This document shows positions 53,083-62,271 of a stretch of 64,000 nucleotides of DNA, in pieces. The position numbers and the translations under genes were made by a program. The DNA is from Bacteroidota bacterium (lineage in GTDB: Bacteria > Bacteroidota > Bacteroidia > UBA8524). The stretch spans positions 1-64,000 of the forward strand of contig WBUH01000001.1 in assembly GCA_008933805.1 (NCBI GenBank), given 5' to 3'. A model generated the notes under the pieces. That model searched no databases, had not been told where the DNA came from, and worked only from the letters and a program-made list of their open reading frames with translations. The stretch's first letter is position 1; every line of letters begins with the position of its first letter.

Positions 53083-53733
53083 ATGGCTAATCTTATTACC
53101 GGAATAGACGTTTCTAAATATCAGTTTGATATTGATTGGACAAAAATTCAACAACCGATAACTCCGTTTGATCCGCCTGCAATTGTATTTGCCTATATAA
53201 AAGCAACGGAAGGTGTAGGTTATATCGATCCGAATGCTCAAAGCAACGCTACAGGTGCCAAAGGGGCAGGGCTTAAAATCGGGTATTACCATTTTGCTAC
53301 ACTTAACAATGCTGCTAACCCTGTGGCTGATGCACAAAGCGAAGCACAGGCATTTTTGGCAGCAATGGCAAAGTTACCCGCACATGATTTACCACCTGTG
53401 CTGGATATTGAAAAGAATGTTTCTAACCTTACCAAGCAACAAGTATTGGACTGGATACACAGCTTTTACGCTGAGTTGGAAAAGAACGGGGTTAACAAAT
53501 ACATCATCTACAGTTATAAGTACTTTTTAGACCCGTACTTACCTGCAAATCACGGTTTGGGAAACATACCCCTTTGGTTGGCTAATTACAGTAAAGTAAC
53601 TGCCCCGCCGTTACCCATTGGTTGGAACAGTTATGCAATATGGCAATACCGCAGCGACGGCCAATTTACAGGCAAAAGCGGCAAACCGGTTCCTTGTGAT
53701 GTGAACAAAGGCAACGACGGATTTTGGCTGTGA
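53083..53733 (+). CDS. GH25-family lysozyme without signal peptide
   Basis: A 216-aa glycoside hydrolase family 25 (Cellosyl-type muramidase) domain: GIDVSKYQFDIDW at the N-terminus (catalytic-barrel aspartate), FAYIKATEGVGYIDP, GYYHFAT and the DxE motif in PVLDIEKNVS (about 104-110), with WQYRSDGQF near the end. GH25 enzymes cut MurNAc-GlcNAc bonds in peptidoglycan and are common in phage lysis and tail-associated modules. The full domain fits the protein with no signal peptide or wall-binding domain. It follows the collar cluster on the same strand but behind its own terminator. Confidence 0.92.
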   Translation: MANLITGIDVSKYQFDIDWTKIQQPITPFDPPAIVFAYIKATEGVGYIDPNAQSNATGAKGAGLKIGYYHFATLNNAANPVADAQSEAQAFLAAMAKLPAHDLPPVLDIEKNVSNLTKQQVLDWIHSFYAELEKNGVNKYIIYSYKYFLDPYLPANHGLGNIPLWLANYSKVTAPPLPIGWNSYAIWQYRSDGQFTGKSGKPVPCDVNKGNDGFWL

Positions 53734-53746
53734 GCATCCCTAATAC

Positions 53747-53823
53747 GTCATGTTGAACTTGTTTCAACACCTCACCAATTTACTATGAATAGGTAAGTGA
53801 TTCCGAAACAAGTTCGGAATGAC
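53747..53823. repeat. Inverted pair of Bacteroidota intergenic palindromes
   Basis: GTCATGTTGAACTTGTTTCA (from 53747) and, inverted, TTCCGAAACAAGTTCGGAAT (from 53801) are two arms of the same repeat family around a 30-bp spacer. The second resembles the element at 29281. Located between the convergent GH25 and tatD genes. Confidence 0.6.
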
Positions 53824-53831
53824 TTATCGGA

Positions 53832-54605
53832 TTATTCAAACCCGAAAATGCTTTGTGCATTTTGGGTGGTAATTCGTGCAATTTCTTCTACGGGTATATC
53901 CTTAATTTCTGACAGTTTTTGGGCTATGTGTTGCACATAGGCGCTTTCGTTGCGTTTACCGCGAAAAGGCATAGGGGCTAAATAGGGCGAGTCTGTCTCA
54001 AATACAAGGTTTTGCAGGTCAATGTCTTTTAAAATGGTTCCTAAATCGGAGTTCTTAAAAGTAAGCACTCCGCCTATACCCAAATGAAAACCTAATCCTG
54101 TAATTTTTTGTGCTTGTTCTTTTGTTCCTACAAAGCAATGAAAAACACCACGAGCACCTTTTAATTCAGGCAGGTTAAGAAGTTCAATGGCCTCATCAGT
54201 AGCTTCGCGGGTATGAATGGATAAGGGTAGGTTTAACTCTATTGACCATTTGACCTGTTGTATGAAGGCTGTTTTTTGTTCTTCAAAAAAAGTCTTATCC
54301 CAGTACAGGTCAAGGCCCATTTCACCAACGCCGTAGTATTTGTAGTTGCTAAATAGCTCCTGCTCCACTAAGGCTAACTCACTTTTGTAATCCTCTTTCA
54401 CACTGCAAGGGTGCAAACCCATCATGGGGAAACAGTTTGCAAGGTAATTTTCAGCTAGGGTTTTCATTACCGCAAGGCTGCCGCTATCGATATTAGGCAA
54501 TAGTATCTTTGTTACTCCGGCATCAAACGCCCGCTGTAACATGGCATCCCTGTCACTGTCAAACTCTTTTGCATACAAATGGGTATGCGTATCGCACAAT
54601 ATCAT
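53832..54605 (-). CDS. TatD-family metal-dependent hydrolase
   Basis: A 257-aa amidohydrolase-fold nuclease. DTHTHLYAKEFD (HxH metal site, H7 and H9), the glutamate in VGEMGLDLYWDK, IHTREATDEAI, FHCFVGTKEQA and ETDSPYLAPMPFRGKRN are all present. TatD homologues are 3'-5' DNA exonucleases or D-tyrosyl-tRNA deacylase-like enzymes; the precise activity is not fixed by sequence. Its start codon overlaps the upstream hydratase stop by 1 bp (TAATG). Confidence 0.93.
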   Translation of the reverse strand: MILCDTHTHLYAKEFDSDRDAMLQRAFDAGVTKILLPNIDSGSLAVMKTLAENYLANCFPMMGLHPCSVKEDYKSELALVEQELFSNYKYYGVGEMGLDLYWDKTFFEEQKTAFIQQVKWSIELNLPLSIHTREATDEAIELLNLPELKGARGVFHCFVGTKEQAQKITGLGFHLGIGGVLTFKNSDLGTILKDIDLQNLVFETDSPYLAPMPFRGKRNESAYVQHIAQKLSEIKDIPVEEIARITTQNAQSIFGFE

Positions 54606-55384
54606 TACCAGCTAAGTTTTTCTTTGTTTAAAAACGATTGTATTCCCCGTTTGCAATCTTCTGTTGCACGGGCGTGGGCATTCATTTGGGCAGCATAATT
54701 TAATCCTTCATCAACGCTTAAATGTTGTACTTCGGCAATCATCTCCTTAACCAAAGCAATCGATTGACCTGAAGCTTCTGTGCACAGTTTAGAGGCAAAG
54801 TCAAGCACTTCTGCATCAATAGTCTCTTTAGACGTTACAAAGTTGATTAATCCAAAATCTTTTGCTTCTTGTGCTGATATAATTTTACCTGTCAGCAGCA
54901 ATTCACGGGCTTTGCCTTCTCCAATCTTGCGTAGTAAAAACACTTTCACAATGGCAGGTACAAACCCAATTTTTACCTCGGTATAGCCAAACTTGGCTTC
55001 GGGTACACTAAAGCTAATGTCGCACACTGTAGCCAGACCGCAACCACCGGCCAGTGCATGGCCTTGTATTTTTCCTATTACAGCCTTTTTTCCTTTATAA
55101 ATCATGCTGAACAGTTCCATTAAATGGGTACTGTCGGCAAGGTTTTCATCGTACGTATTGTTTTGCAGTTGTTGCAAATAGGCAAGGTCGGCACCCGCAC
55201 AAAAGGCTTCACCGTTGGCTTGCAGCACTATCACTTTACAATGCTCGTCGTTTTCAGCTTGTGTAAAGGCAGCTTTAATGGCTGTTACCATTTCAGCATT
55301 CAGTGCATTGCGCTTTTCGGGACGGTTTAGGGTAATGTATCCTATCCTGTCCTTCGCTTCGTATACTACCAAAGATTCGGTCAT
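54605..55384 (-). CDS. Enoyl-CoA hydratase/isomerase family protein
   Basis: A 259-aa crotonase-fold protein. GYITLNRPEKRNALN, the oxyanion-hole segment EAFCAGADLAYLQ and GHALAGGCGLATVCD (about 108-122) with FGYTEVKIGF are typical. The usual catalytic glutamates are partly different, so hydratase, isomerase or methylglutaconyl-CoA activity cannot be separated. It starts 2 bp after the ComEC stop and overlaps tatD by 1 bp, so it is in a tight multi-gene operon. Confidence 0.9.
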   Translation of the reverse strand: MTESLVVYEAKDRIGYITLNRPEKRNALNAEMVTAIKAAFTQAENDEHCKVIVLQANGEAFCAGADLAYLQQLQNNTYDENLADSTHLMELFSMIYKGKKAVIGKIQGHALAGGCGLATVCDISFSVPEAKFGYTEVKIGFVPAIVKVFLLRKIGEGKARELLLTGKIISAQEAKDFGLINFVTSKETIDAEVLDFASKLCTEASGQSIALVKEMIAEVQHLSVDEGLNYAAQMNAHARATEDCKRGIQSFLNKEKLSW

Positions 55385-55386
55385 AG

Positions 55387-57447
55387 TTAAAATTGTATTC
55401 TATACGCCCCGTCAAGGGCTACGTTGTGTGTTTCTGTTGTTGTGTTTTTAGAAAAAGGCGAAGTAACCACCAACTGTCTATACCTAATCAAAGAGGCTAA
55501 CTTATCAGTTTTTACTTTCGGGCTCAATATCACCACATCCCATTCTACCTCTTCTGAGGCAGTAACAGGGTTTTCATCAGCAACCCAAAGCACCTTTAAT
55601 CCCTGCAAAGCTATGTACCTGCCGCCGTATATGCCAAAATTGTTTGCGAATACACTATCGCCATACGTAAAATTTACCTTGCTGATATTGGCTGCAATTA
55701 AATGGGGCTCAATTTTTTGACGGTAAGTGAGTGAGTGTTGAGTAATGGAACTATCCGCCCAAATCCACGCTTCGTTTTTTTCGATATAACTGATTGCCTT
55801 TTGCTCGTATGGGAGCGCATACACTGTAAACTCTTTATTTTGGCGGGTGGTGTAGTTTCTATACAGATGTAGCGATGCCAACCCAATGCAAAAACTTAAA
55901 CACACTACCAGTGCTGTGTATTTTTTTGAGGCAATAAAGATTCCCAAGGCGATAATGGCAAGATATACCAGTATCATACCGCCAAAACTTAGGTACAGGC
56001 CGCCTGAGTAGGAGAGAGGCCAATGTTCAATTCCGACGGCGGTTCTATTACAGGCCAGCAGCAAGTAGTGCAAGCCTTTTCCCATCCAAATGCTGATGAA
56101 CGGGATGGGTGAGGCAATAAACAAAACTATCCCAACGTACACGGCAAGTATGCTGAGGGGTACAATAATCAAATTAGATAGCAAGAAGTAATTAGGAAAC
56201 TGGTGGAAATAGAAAATACCCAATGCAAAGGTGGCTATCTGTGCGGCTATTGAAACCGATACCAATTGCCAACAGTAATCGACAATTTTGTTTTTTAGAG
56301 TGATGAGACGGTATAGTGGTAAGTACAACAAACCAATGCCTGCAACGGCCAAGTAGGAAAGCTGGAAACCGATATTGAACAATGCTTTGGCATCTACACA
56401 CAAAATAAAAAGGGCAGAAGCGGCCAGTGAGTTAAACAAATTAGTTTTTCGCCCGATGGTATCTCCAATCACAATAAAACTGAACATTACCGTAGCCCGC
56501 AGGATTGACGGGGCTAACCCCGTAAGTACAGCATACCCCCATAGCACTGTTAAAATAATCAGGGTACGGAATATCCGCAGTGTTTTAGTGCGGTTAAAGA
56601 ACAGTAACAGCCAACCCAGCAATAAGTAAATGGCTCCTACGTGCAAGCCCGAAACCGCCAAAACGTGGATAGTGCCTGTGCGGGCGTATGCGTTGGTAAG
56701 TTCATCGGGTACATCACCCCGCTGACCCAAAATAAGGGCAGCAGCAACGCCATAGGTTACGCTATCGGGTAAAAACTGTTGTAATACTCCGTTAAAATAG
56801 GTGCGTGCGGTATTGGCAATTTTATAAATCGGATTTGTGAAGTTTACTCCGGTTTTTGAATATTCGCCTTGTTTTAAAAATACTTGGAAATAAATATTTT
56901 GGTTGGCCAGCCACCGCGAATAATCAAACTCGTTTGGATTTAAAGGCGGTTGCGGGGTTTGCAAATTCCCGTTAATGATTACATAATCGCCGTAAGCAAG
57001 GGTAGAATCGTAGCCCTTTTTAGGGAAATACACCCAAAGTTTTCCTTTCGACGCGGTCAGACTGTCGTTTGTATTGACCCATTCTGCTTGGGCAAGCGCT
57101 CGGTAGGTTTTGTTTTTCTCTTCGGGGTTTTCTAATAATCGTACTAATAAAGTTTTTTGTGGAGGAATATTTACTAAATTATTTTTAAAATTATGGGGTG
57201 AGTTAAAATAAATAGCCAATAGCCCTGCAAATAATAAAGTGCTATTAATTACAATGCCCGGAAATACGGAGAAGGAAAGTTTAGCTTGCCAATTAGGCTT
57301 TGTAACTACGAAAAATAATAATGCTGCCGAACAAATTATTAGCCCGACGATAATTAATCCGATAGGGATGGGAAAATAATACCCCGCTAAAATGCCAGCA
57401 ATAAAGGGAATAATTAACCGTACTATGGGTGCCCTATGCAATGGCAT
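55387..57447 (-). CDS. comEC: ComEC/Rec2-family competence protein
   Basis: A 686-aa polytopic inner-membrane protein. It starts with two or three helices and a DUF4131/OB-like domain (about 70-200), then the Competence core with HVLAVSGLHVGAIYLLLGWL (about 255-275) and several further helices. The last 150 residues form a soluble tail that is much reduced compared with a full metallo-beta-lactamase domain, as usual in Bacteroidota. ComEC forms the channel for single-stranded DNA uptake. It starts 9 bp after the TOPRIM-like gene. Confidence 0.92.
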   Translation of the reverse strand: MPLHRAPIVRLIIPFIAGILAGYYFPIPIGLIIVGLIICSAALLFFVVTKPNWQAKLSFSVFPGIVINSTLLFAGLLAIYFNSPHNFKNNLVNIPPQKTLLVRLLENPEEKNKTYRALAQAEWVNTNDSLTASKGKLWVYFPKKGYDSTLAYGDYVIINGNLQTPQPPLNPNEFDYSRWLANQNIYFQVFLKQGEYSKTGVNFTNPIYKIANTARTYFNGVLQQFLPDSVTYGVAAALILGQRGDVPDELTNAYARTGTIHVLAVSGLHVGAIYLLLGWLLLFFNRTKTLRIFRTLIILTVLWGYAVLTGLAPSILRATVMFSFIVIGDTIGRKTNLFNSLAASALFILCVDAKALFNIGFQLSYLAVAGIGLLYLPLYRLITLKNKIVDYCWQLVSVSIAAQIATFALGIFYFHQFPNYFLLSNLIIVPLSILAVYVGIVLFIASPIPFISIWMGKGLHYLLLACNRTAVGIEHWPLSYSGGLYLSFGGMILVYLAIIALGIFIASKKYTALVVCLSFCIGLASLHLYRNYTTRQNKEFTVYALPYEQKAISYIEKNEAWIWADSSITQHSLTYRQKIEPHLIAANISKVNFTYGDSVFANNFGIYGGRYIALQGLKVLWVADENPVTASEEVEWDVVILSPKVKTDKLASLIRYRQLVVTSPFSKNTTTETHNVALDGAYRIQF

Positions 57448-57456
57448 CGGTGGGTA

Positions 57457-57951
57457 TTATCGTTGTTTATAGATATGGTCAAACGCTTTTTGTAGAGCAA
57501 CAAAACAAGAACAATTTTTTTGTTTTAAGTCGTTCAGAAGAGTTTTAAATTCAGGTTTGGTATCTATTCCGTATGTTTTTAATCCTTTCATAAACTTTTT
57601 TCGGTCAGTACTAAATCTGTATTTTGAAAGGTCAACAGACACTTCAGCAGCATTTGTGTGAATAAAACCATCTACCTGTGGTGATAATGTTATGAGGAAT
57701 AAATTTCCTAATTGTTTTAAAACTACCCCGTCTATATTAGAAACTTCGGTAAAGGTTTCAAAAAATTTTTGTTTTCTTTTATCATTATCTACAACGCCAA
57801 TAAATATACCTTTTAGCTTTTTATCATAAGCTCTTTGTAAACTGGCAGATACTTGATATACATCAATAGCATTTTCAACACTGTAAGCATCTTTTGAAAA
57901 TAAACGGCACAGGCCATAAGTAGCACCGTCTTCAGTAAAAAACTTGTGCAT
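57457..57951 (-). CDS. TOPRIM-like protein paired with AAA ATPase
   Basis: A 164-aa protein starting MHKFFTEDGATYG. The glutamate near the N-terminus (E7 in FFTEDGATYG) and the DxD pair in IGVVDNDKRK (D55, D57) are spaced like the metal ligands of TOPRIM-type nuclease domains (DUF3226/DUF4276-like). A later acidic motif is less clear. Its ATG begins 1 bp after the ATPase stop. By analogy to OLD, Gabija or PARIS pairs, it could be the nuclease effector released by the ATPase; that is inference. ATG 57951 was chosen because the frame upstream overlaps the ATPase coding sequence. Confidence 0.7.
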   Translation of the reverse strand: MHKFFTEDGATYGLCRLFSKDAYSVENAIDVYQVSASLQRAYDKKLKGIFIGVVDNDKRKQKFFETFTEVSNIDGVVLKQLGNLFLITLSPQVDGFIHTNAAEVSVDLSKYRFSTDRKKFMKGLKTYGIDTKPEFKTLLNDLKQKNCSCFVALQKAFDHIYKQR

Positions 57952-57952
57952 T

Positions 57953-59092
57953 TTATTTCTCTTGCAAGTGATTAATAAAACGGTCGATATTAAAGAAAAT
58001 ATCAGTTTTCCATTCTTGGACTTTCGCCAATTCCTCAGCACTTAAAATCTTAATTTTAGTTTGATAGTCTTCGTAATACGTCAACACCACATTTAATTCT
58101 TCATCATCCAAACTGTCAATTAAGGTATTCAGCATATACGGGCTGTGTGTAGAAATAAAGTATTGGTTTTCGTCGTTCAGTACAATCCTGTCGGCCAGCA
58201 TTTTAATATACGGTGGGTAAGAGTGTACCTCCGGTTCTTCAAATAACAATACTGAATCTTTGTTAGTTTCAATGGCAGCTAAATAAAAAATAATATGGCG
58301 CAAGGTATCTGCAATGTTCGAGTACGGAACCTGATACACAATCCTATCTATTTTCTTTTGAATGATAAACTTGTTTTCTTTTTTATCTAAAACAAATTCA
58401 AGACCTTGTTCTTCAATAAAACCACCAAATTCATTTAAAAGTTCTTTATTGTAATTTAATATGGTAAATAAATTTTCACCATACGGAGGGTATAAAAAAT
58501 CTCTAAAAGTATCATAATAGTTATCATAATGCTTGTAGGTGTATGTTCTTATGGGGTTGCTAACTTCAATGTTGTTGGGGAAATGTAAAGGTATCGCGTT
58601 ATTTGAACGACCAGTTTTGTCAAATTCTACTAGCGAAGGGCGCAAATAATGTTTTTGAGGCGGTGAAAATGGTTCTAAATTTCCTCTAAGTTCATAGAAT
58701 GCATTTCTTGGAAAATATGTTAGTTTACGATCATTATATACAGAGGCGATTTTTGATTCCCATTCTTTGTCAATAGAGGTGTATATGAATAAGTGGTTGT
58801 AATATTCAATTGTTACTCTTGATAGCTCTGTTGATATTTTGATTTCATTATCTGTATCTTCGTCGTAAAAGAGATTAAATAAGTCCCTAAAACGTATAAT
58901 ACCTTTTTGGGCGAGTTCAAAATTACCACTTTGCATATTTAGGGTAGAAGTCATCAACCCCATCCCCTCCAAAATATTCGATTTTCCCACGTTCGGTTTG
59001 CCAATAAACACGTTCACCCGTTTGGGATTAAACTTTATATGCTTTATAGACTTAAAGTTTTTAATTTCAAGTTCTTTAATGTTATTTTCCAT
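57953..59092 (-). CDS. AAA ATPase of OLD/RecF-like type
   Basis: A 379-aa ABC-class/AAA_21-like ATPase. It opens ELEIKNFKSIKHIKFNPK with Walker A GKPNVGKSN (31-39), a central coiled and divergent region (about 60-250), and a C-terminal Walker B LLFEEPEVHSYPPYI followed by the histidine switch ISTHSPYML. This layout is shared by OLD-family and anti-phage ATPases. The adjacent TOPRIM-like gene starts 1 bp on. The pair sits between a glycosyltransferase and comEC in the same direction. AT-rich compared with comEC. Confidence 0.85.
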   Translation of the reverse strand: MENNIKELEIKNFKSIKHIKFNPKRVNVFIGKPNVGKSNILEGMGLMTSTLNMQSGNFELAQKGIIRFRDLFNLFYDEDTDNEIKISTELSRVTIEYYNHLFIYTSIDKEWESKIASVYNDRKLTYFPRNAFYELRGNLEPFSPPQKHYLRPSLVEFDKTGRSNNAIPLHFPNNIEVSNPIRTYTYKHYDNYYDTFRDFLYPPYGENLFTILNYNKELLNEFGGFIEEQGLEFVLDKKENKFIIQKKIDRIVYQVPYSNIADTLRHIIFYLAAIETNKDSVLLFEEPEVHSYPPYIKMLADRIVLNDENQYFISTHSPYMLNTLIDSLDDEELNVVLTYYEDYQTKIKILSAEELAKVQEWKTDIFFNIDRFINHLQEK

Positions 59093-59139
59093 AGTGGTAT
59101 AAACAAAGATAACTATTTATGCCAAGCAATACTGCAAGG

Positions 59140-59889
59140 CTATTTCCTCACATTTTTTAAAAAACGCAGGGTAAAAAAATAATTTATGCCGCGTGAAATA
59201 TTATTAAAAAGGGTGGTAAACAAGCCGTAGTAGTTAATCATTACCCTAAAGCGTTCGCGTACGCCTGCCCAGCGGTGTTGGGTGCTAACCCCATCCTGCA
59301 TGAATTGGGTAATTACCGTATGCGCATTTTTAGCCGTCTCACTATTTTTTAATAAACGGATGGCCCAATCAATATCAGCGGCAATTTTATATTCCAAATT
59401 ATACAAAGGCGTAATTTCCTTTTTACTGATAACCGATTGGTGGCACACCACCATCCCTTGCTGAAAACTTTTCCAAGTTAAATGCTCAGGCGGGGTAAAA
59501 TGGCGCATCCCCACAAACTGATAATCGGTGTCAATAATTTTGGTGTCACCGTACAACACATCTTCACCTGCGCAGTGGCTAAATGTTGTTTCAAGCGTAT
59601 CAGGGGCATCCAGTAAGTCGCCCGCGTTCAAAACCATCACATAATCACCCGTAGCCATTTGCAAACCCTTGTTCATAGCGTCGTACAAGCCGTTATCGCG
59701 TTCGCTTACCCATTGGGTTACCACGTTAGGGTACTTTTTTATAATATCTACGGTGCCGTCTTTGCTGCCGCCGTCAACAATTACATACTCAATGTTGGGG
59801 TATGTTTGGGCGGCAATACTTTGTATGGTAGGTTCTAAAAACCGTTCGGCGTTGTAGGTAACCGTAATGATGGAAAGCTTGGGCTGCAT
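59140..59889 (-). CDS. Family 2 glycosyltransferase
   Basis: A 249-aa GT-A enzyme: SIITVTYNAERFLEPTIQS, VIVDGGSKDGTVDII, ERDNGLYDAMNKGLQMATGD and VLNAGD (DxD-like region). It resembles WcaA-type transferases that add a sugar from an NDP-sugar in polysaccharide or glycolipid synthesis. No cluster of such genes is in the window. The end region is basic (FLKNVRK). Confidence 0.92.
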   Translation of the reverse strand: MQPKLSIITVTYNAERFLEPTIQSIAAQTYPNIEYVIVDGGSKDGTVDIIKKYPNVVTQWVSERDNGLYDAMNKGLQMATGDYVMVLNAGDLLDAPDTLETTFSHCAGEDVLYGDTKIIDTDYQFVGMRHFTPPEHLTWKSFQQGMVVCHQSVISKKEITPLYNLEYKIAADIDWAIRLLKNSETAKNAHTVITQFMQDGVSTQHRWAGVRERFRVMINYYGLFTTLFNNISRGINYFFTLRFLKNVRK

Positions 59890-59954
59890 ACTTGTGCAAA
59901 GATATCTTAATTTGGGGTGTTGTTTATGAGAATGGGTTTAAACCCATAAAGCGT

Positions 59955-60494
59955 TCATTGTTTAATCTCTAATCCTGTAATGCTGCTTACTCGCTTTGCA
60001 ATTTCATTGTGTCGTTTAGTATCCATGTATAAAATCGGGATGGTAATTATACGGTGCTTACTTGCGTCTTTGTTGATAAGGTCGTAAAACATTCCGCCCC
60101 CGCGTCCGCCTCGGTGGCTATAGCGTATATAATCGGCTGAATTAACCGGTAGCTCGCTTATTGTGTTTCTTGCCAAGCGATTATAGGTTACGGTGATTTT
60201 ATCCCGCTCTATACAAACCTCATACACCACCTTTTGTTTCAATAATAAAACTATCAATACTAACACCAACAGCAGCAATGCTCCAATGAGGGGGATGGGT
60301 AATTCTTGACCAGCAACAACGGCAACGATGCCAAGTAGAATTAATAAAACGAATGGGTAAATTCTGAAAAAAATATACAGAAATATCCTACGGTTCTTAC
60401 TTTCTGTCAAGTGTAAGCGTTCAGCAGTATCTTCAACCACCGTATAAGGTTTAAAAATATTCACACAGCTAAAATAAGGGTTTGTTGCCGACAT
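59955..60494 (-). CDS. Membrane protein of unknown function
   Basis: A 179-aa protein with two adjacent membrane helices (about residues 40-85: YPFVLLILLGIVAVVAG and LIGALLLLVLVLIVLLL). A soluble tail follows that has beta-strand patterns like bacterial PH domains (VYEVCIERDKITVTYNRLAR). No catalytic motif. It heads the long leftward run of genes, next to the repeat array at 60.5 kb. Family not recognised. Confidence 0.65.
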   Translation of the reverse strand: MSATNPYFSCVNIFKPYTVVEDTAERLHLTESKNRRIFLYIFFRIYPFVLLILLGIVAVVAGQELPIPLIGALLLLVLVLIVLLLKQKVVYEVCIERDKITVTYNRLARNTISELPVNSADYIRYSHRGGRGGGMFYDLINKDASKHRIITIPILYMDTKRHNEIAKRVSSITGLEIKQ

Positions 60495-60522
60495 CTTATC
60501 ACGGTAGGGTAAAACCTTCTGT

Positions 60523-60830
60523 GTCGACGGGCATAAAGCCCGCCTCTCAGGATGTGTTTGTTCCGAAGGGTTTTAAACCCTTCGGAACGAAACCTCGCAA
60601 CAGAGACGGGCTTTATGCCCGTCGGAACATCCGTCGTGGCAGACGGTTATGAAAACCGTCATTATTGATAACGTCCCCATTGAATTTAACGCTCATGGAT
60701 ATGCGCAAAGATTGCCTGAATATAAAATTCAGGGCTTTTGGCGATAACGTCCCGAAGGGTTTTAAACCCTTCGGGACGAAACCTCACAACAGAGACGGGC
60801 TTTATGCCCGTCGGAACACCCGTCGGAACG
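60523..60830. repeat. Composite palindromic repeat array
   Basis: A unit of about 69 bp occurs at 60561-60629 and again at 60749-60818: a palindrome CGAAGGGTTTTAAACCCTTCG, then ACGAAACCTC-CAACAGA, then a second palindrome ACGGGCTTTATGCCCGT. A partial inverted copy of the second palindrome lies at 60523-60548. Between them is a GACGGTT/AACCGTC hairpin (60642-60660). The 408-bp gap between the divergent genes contains only this array and the presumed holB promoter. Confidence 0.75.
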
Positions 60831-60902
60831 CTATCAAAATCCCCGTCGTAAAGCTCACAAATTTTCAAAGTAGCATATCCGCACATTTCCTAACTTCGCC
60901 CC

Positions 60903-62015
60903 GTGCAATTTAAAGACATAGTAGGCCAGCAGGCAGTAAAAGCCAAACTGATTTCAGGTGTAAAAGAAGGGCGTATACCTCATGCCCAGCTATTTTTAGG
61001 CCCCGAAGGAAGCGGTAATTTGCCCTTGGCTCTTGCTTATGCACAATACATTGCCTGTGCAAATCGTGGCGAGGACGACAGTTGCGGTGCTTGCCCCAAC
61101 TGCATAAAGTACAGCAAGATTATACACCCCGATTTACATTTTACATTCCCTACGGTGGGTTCGAAAGAGATTTCGGACAACTTTATGGAGGAATGGCGTT
61201 CAACCTTTTTGGCCAATCCTTACCTAAATGTATTTGATTGGTTAATGGCTTTAGAGGCTGAAAACAAACAAGGGAATATTACGGTAGATGAGTGCCGGAA
61301 CATTATCAAAAAGCTATCGCTGAAAAGCTTTGAAGGAAATTTTAAGGTATTGATAATGTGGATGCCCGAATACTTGGGTAAAGAAGGAAATACCTTGCTT
61401 AAACTGATTGAAGAACCGCCCCAAAAAACCTTGTTTTTGCTGGTAGCCAATAGTGATGAACAGATACTTACTACCATTAAATCGCGTACGCAGTTGGTAA
61501 AAATACCTGCTTTGCAACAAGCCGATGTTCAAGATGCCCTTGTTGAGCGTTATGGAGCAGAGGTTGAAGCCGCCCGCGCTTCTGCATTTTTAAGTGAGGG
61601 GAACTTGAACCTTGCCGTGCAGATGTTGAGTCAAACCGAGAACAACTTTTTTGACAGTTTCCGCAACTGGATGCTGATGTGCTACAAAAACGATATGAAC
61701 GGTGTAATGGGATGGATAGATGATGCAAGCACATTGGGTCGCGAAATGTTGAAGCACTTTTTAGCTTACGGTCTGCATATTTTCCGTGAATGCTTGATAT
61801 ACAAAAACACAGACGGACACTTAGTGAAACTAACCGAAAAGGAACGTGATTTTGTGAGCAAGTTTGCCAACTTTTTAACTCCCGCTACTATCGAAAAAAT
61901 CTCAAACACCTTTAACGACGGCATTTATCACATTGAGCGGAATGCGAATGCCAAGATTACATTAATTAATATATCTTTGCTAATTAAAAATAACCTGGCG
62001 GCCAAGGCGGGGTGA
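60903..62015 (+). CDS. holB: DNA polymerase III subunit delta'
   Basis: A 370-aa clamp-loader subunit. Starts QFKDIVGQQAVKAKLISGVK; the P-loop is degenerate (GPEGSGNLPLA, lacking GKT), as in delta'. Zinc-finger cysteines are in CANRGEDDSCGACPNC (about 51-66). The sensor motif SRTQLVK (about 197-203) is present. It helps load the sliding clamp during replication. Translation starts at GTG 60903. It heads a plus-strand run with ricT and gldH, an arrangement I recall as common in Bacteroidota. Confidence 0.93.
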   Translation: MQFKDIVGQQAVKAKLISGVKEGRIPHAQLFLGPEGSGNLPLALAYAQYIACANRGEDDSCGACPNCIKYSKIIHPDLHFTFPTVGSKEISDNFMEEWRSTFLANPYLNVFDWLMALEAENKQGNITVDECRNIIKKLSLKSFEGNFKVLIMWMPEYLGKEGNTLLKLIEEPPQKTLFLLVANSDEQILTTIKSRTQLVKIPALQQADVQDALVERYGAEVEAARASAFLSEGNLNLAVQMLSQTENNFFDSFRNWMLMCYKNDMNGVMGWIDDASTLGREMLKHFLAYGLHIFRECLIYKNTDGHLVKLTEKERDFVSKFANFLTPATIEKISNTFNDGIYHIERNANAKITLINISLLIKNNLAAKAG

Positions 62016-62271
62016 GATGGATAAGAGGCAAAGAATGAACGGTGTAGCTGATTTAACAAGCCCGGTATAGTATTTAGCAAACGTTTGCAGGTGTAACTGC
62101 ATGGTGCATTGCACCCTGATATTTATAAAACCTCTCCCCTGATGGGAATGGAATACGAATACCTGCCAAGCAATCCTAAATACTTTAATAAACCTCTGTC
62201 AATCAAACAACTGCCCTATATGCCATCGGCCGCTGCATATAAAATTTTTACTAAACGGAGAAGAAACGTAT

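Noticed and set aside
60523-60830. CRISPR array
   Set aside because: Only two and a half copies, long palindromic units, one unique interval, one half copy inverted, and no cas gene nearby.
60665-60913. Short open frames on both strands in the 60.5-60.9 kb gap
   Set aside because: They are translations of the repeat array, with no independent coding signal.
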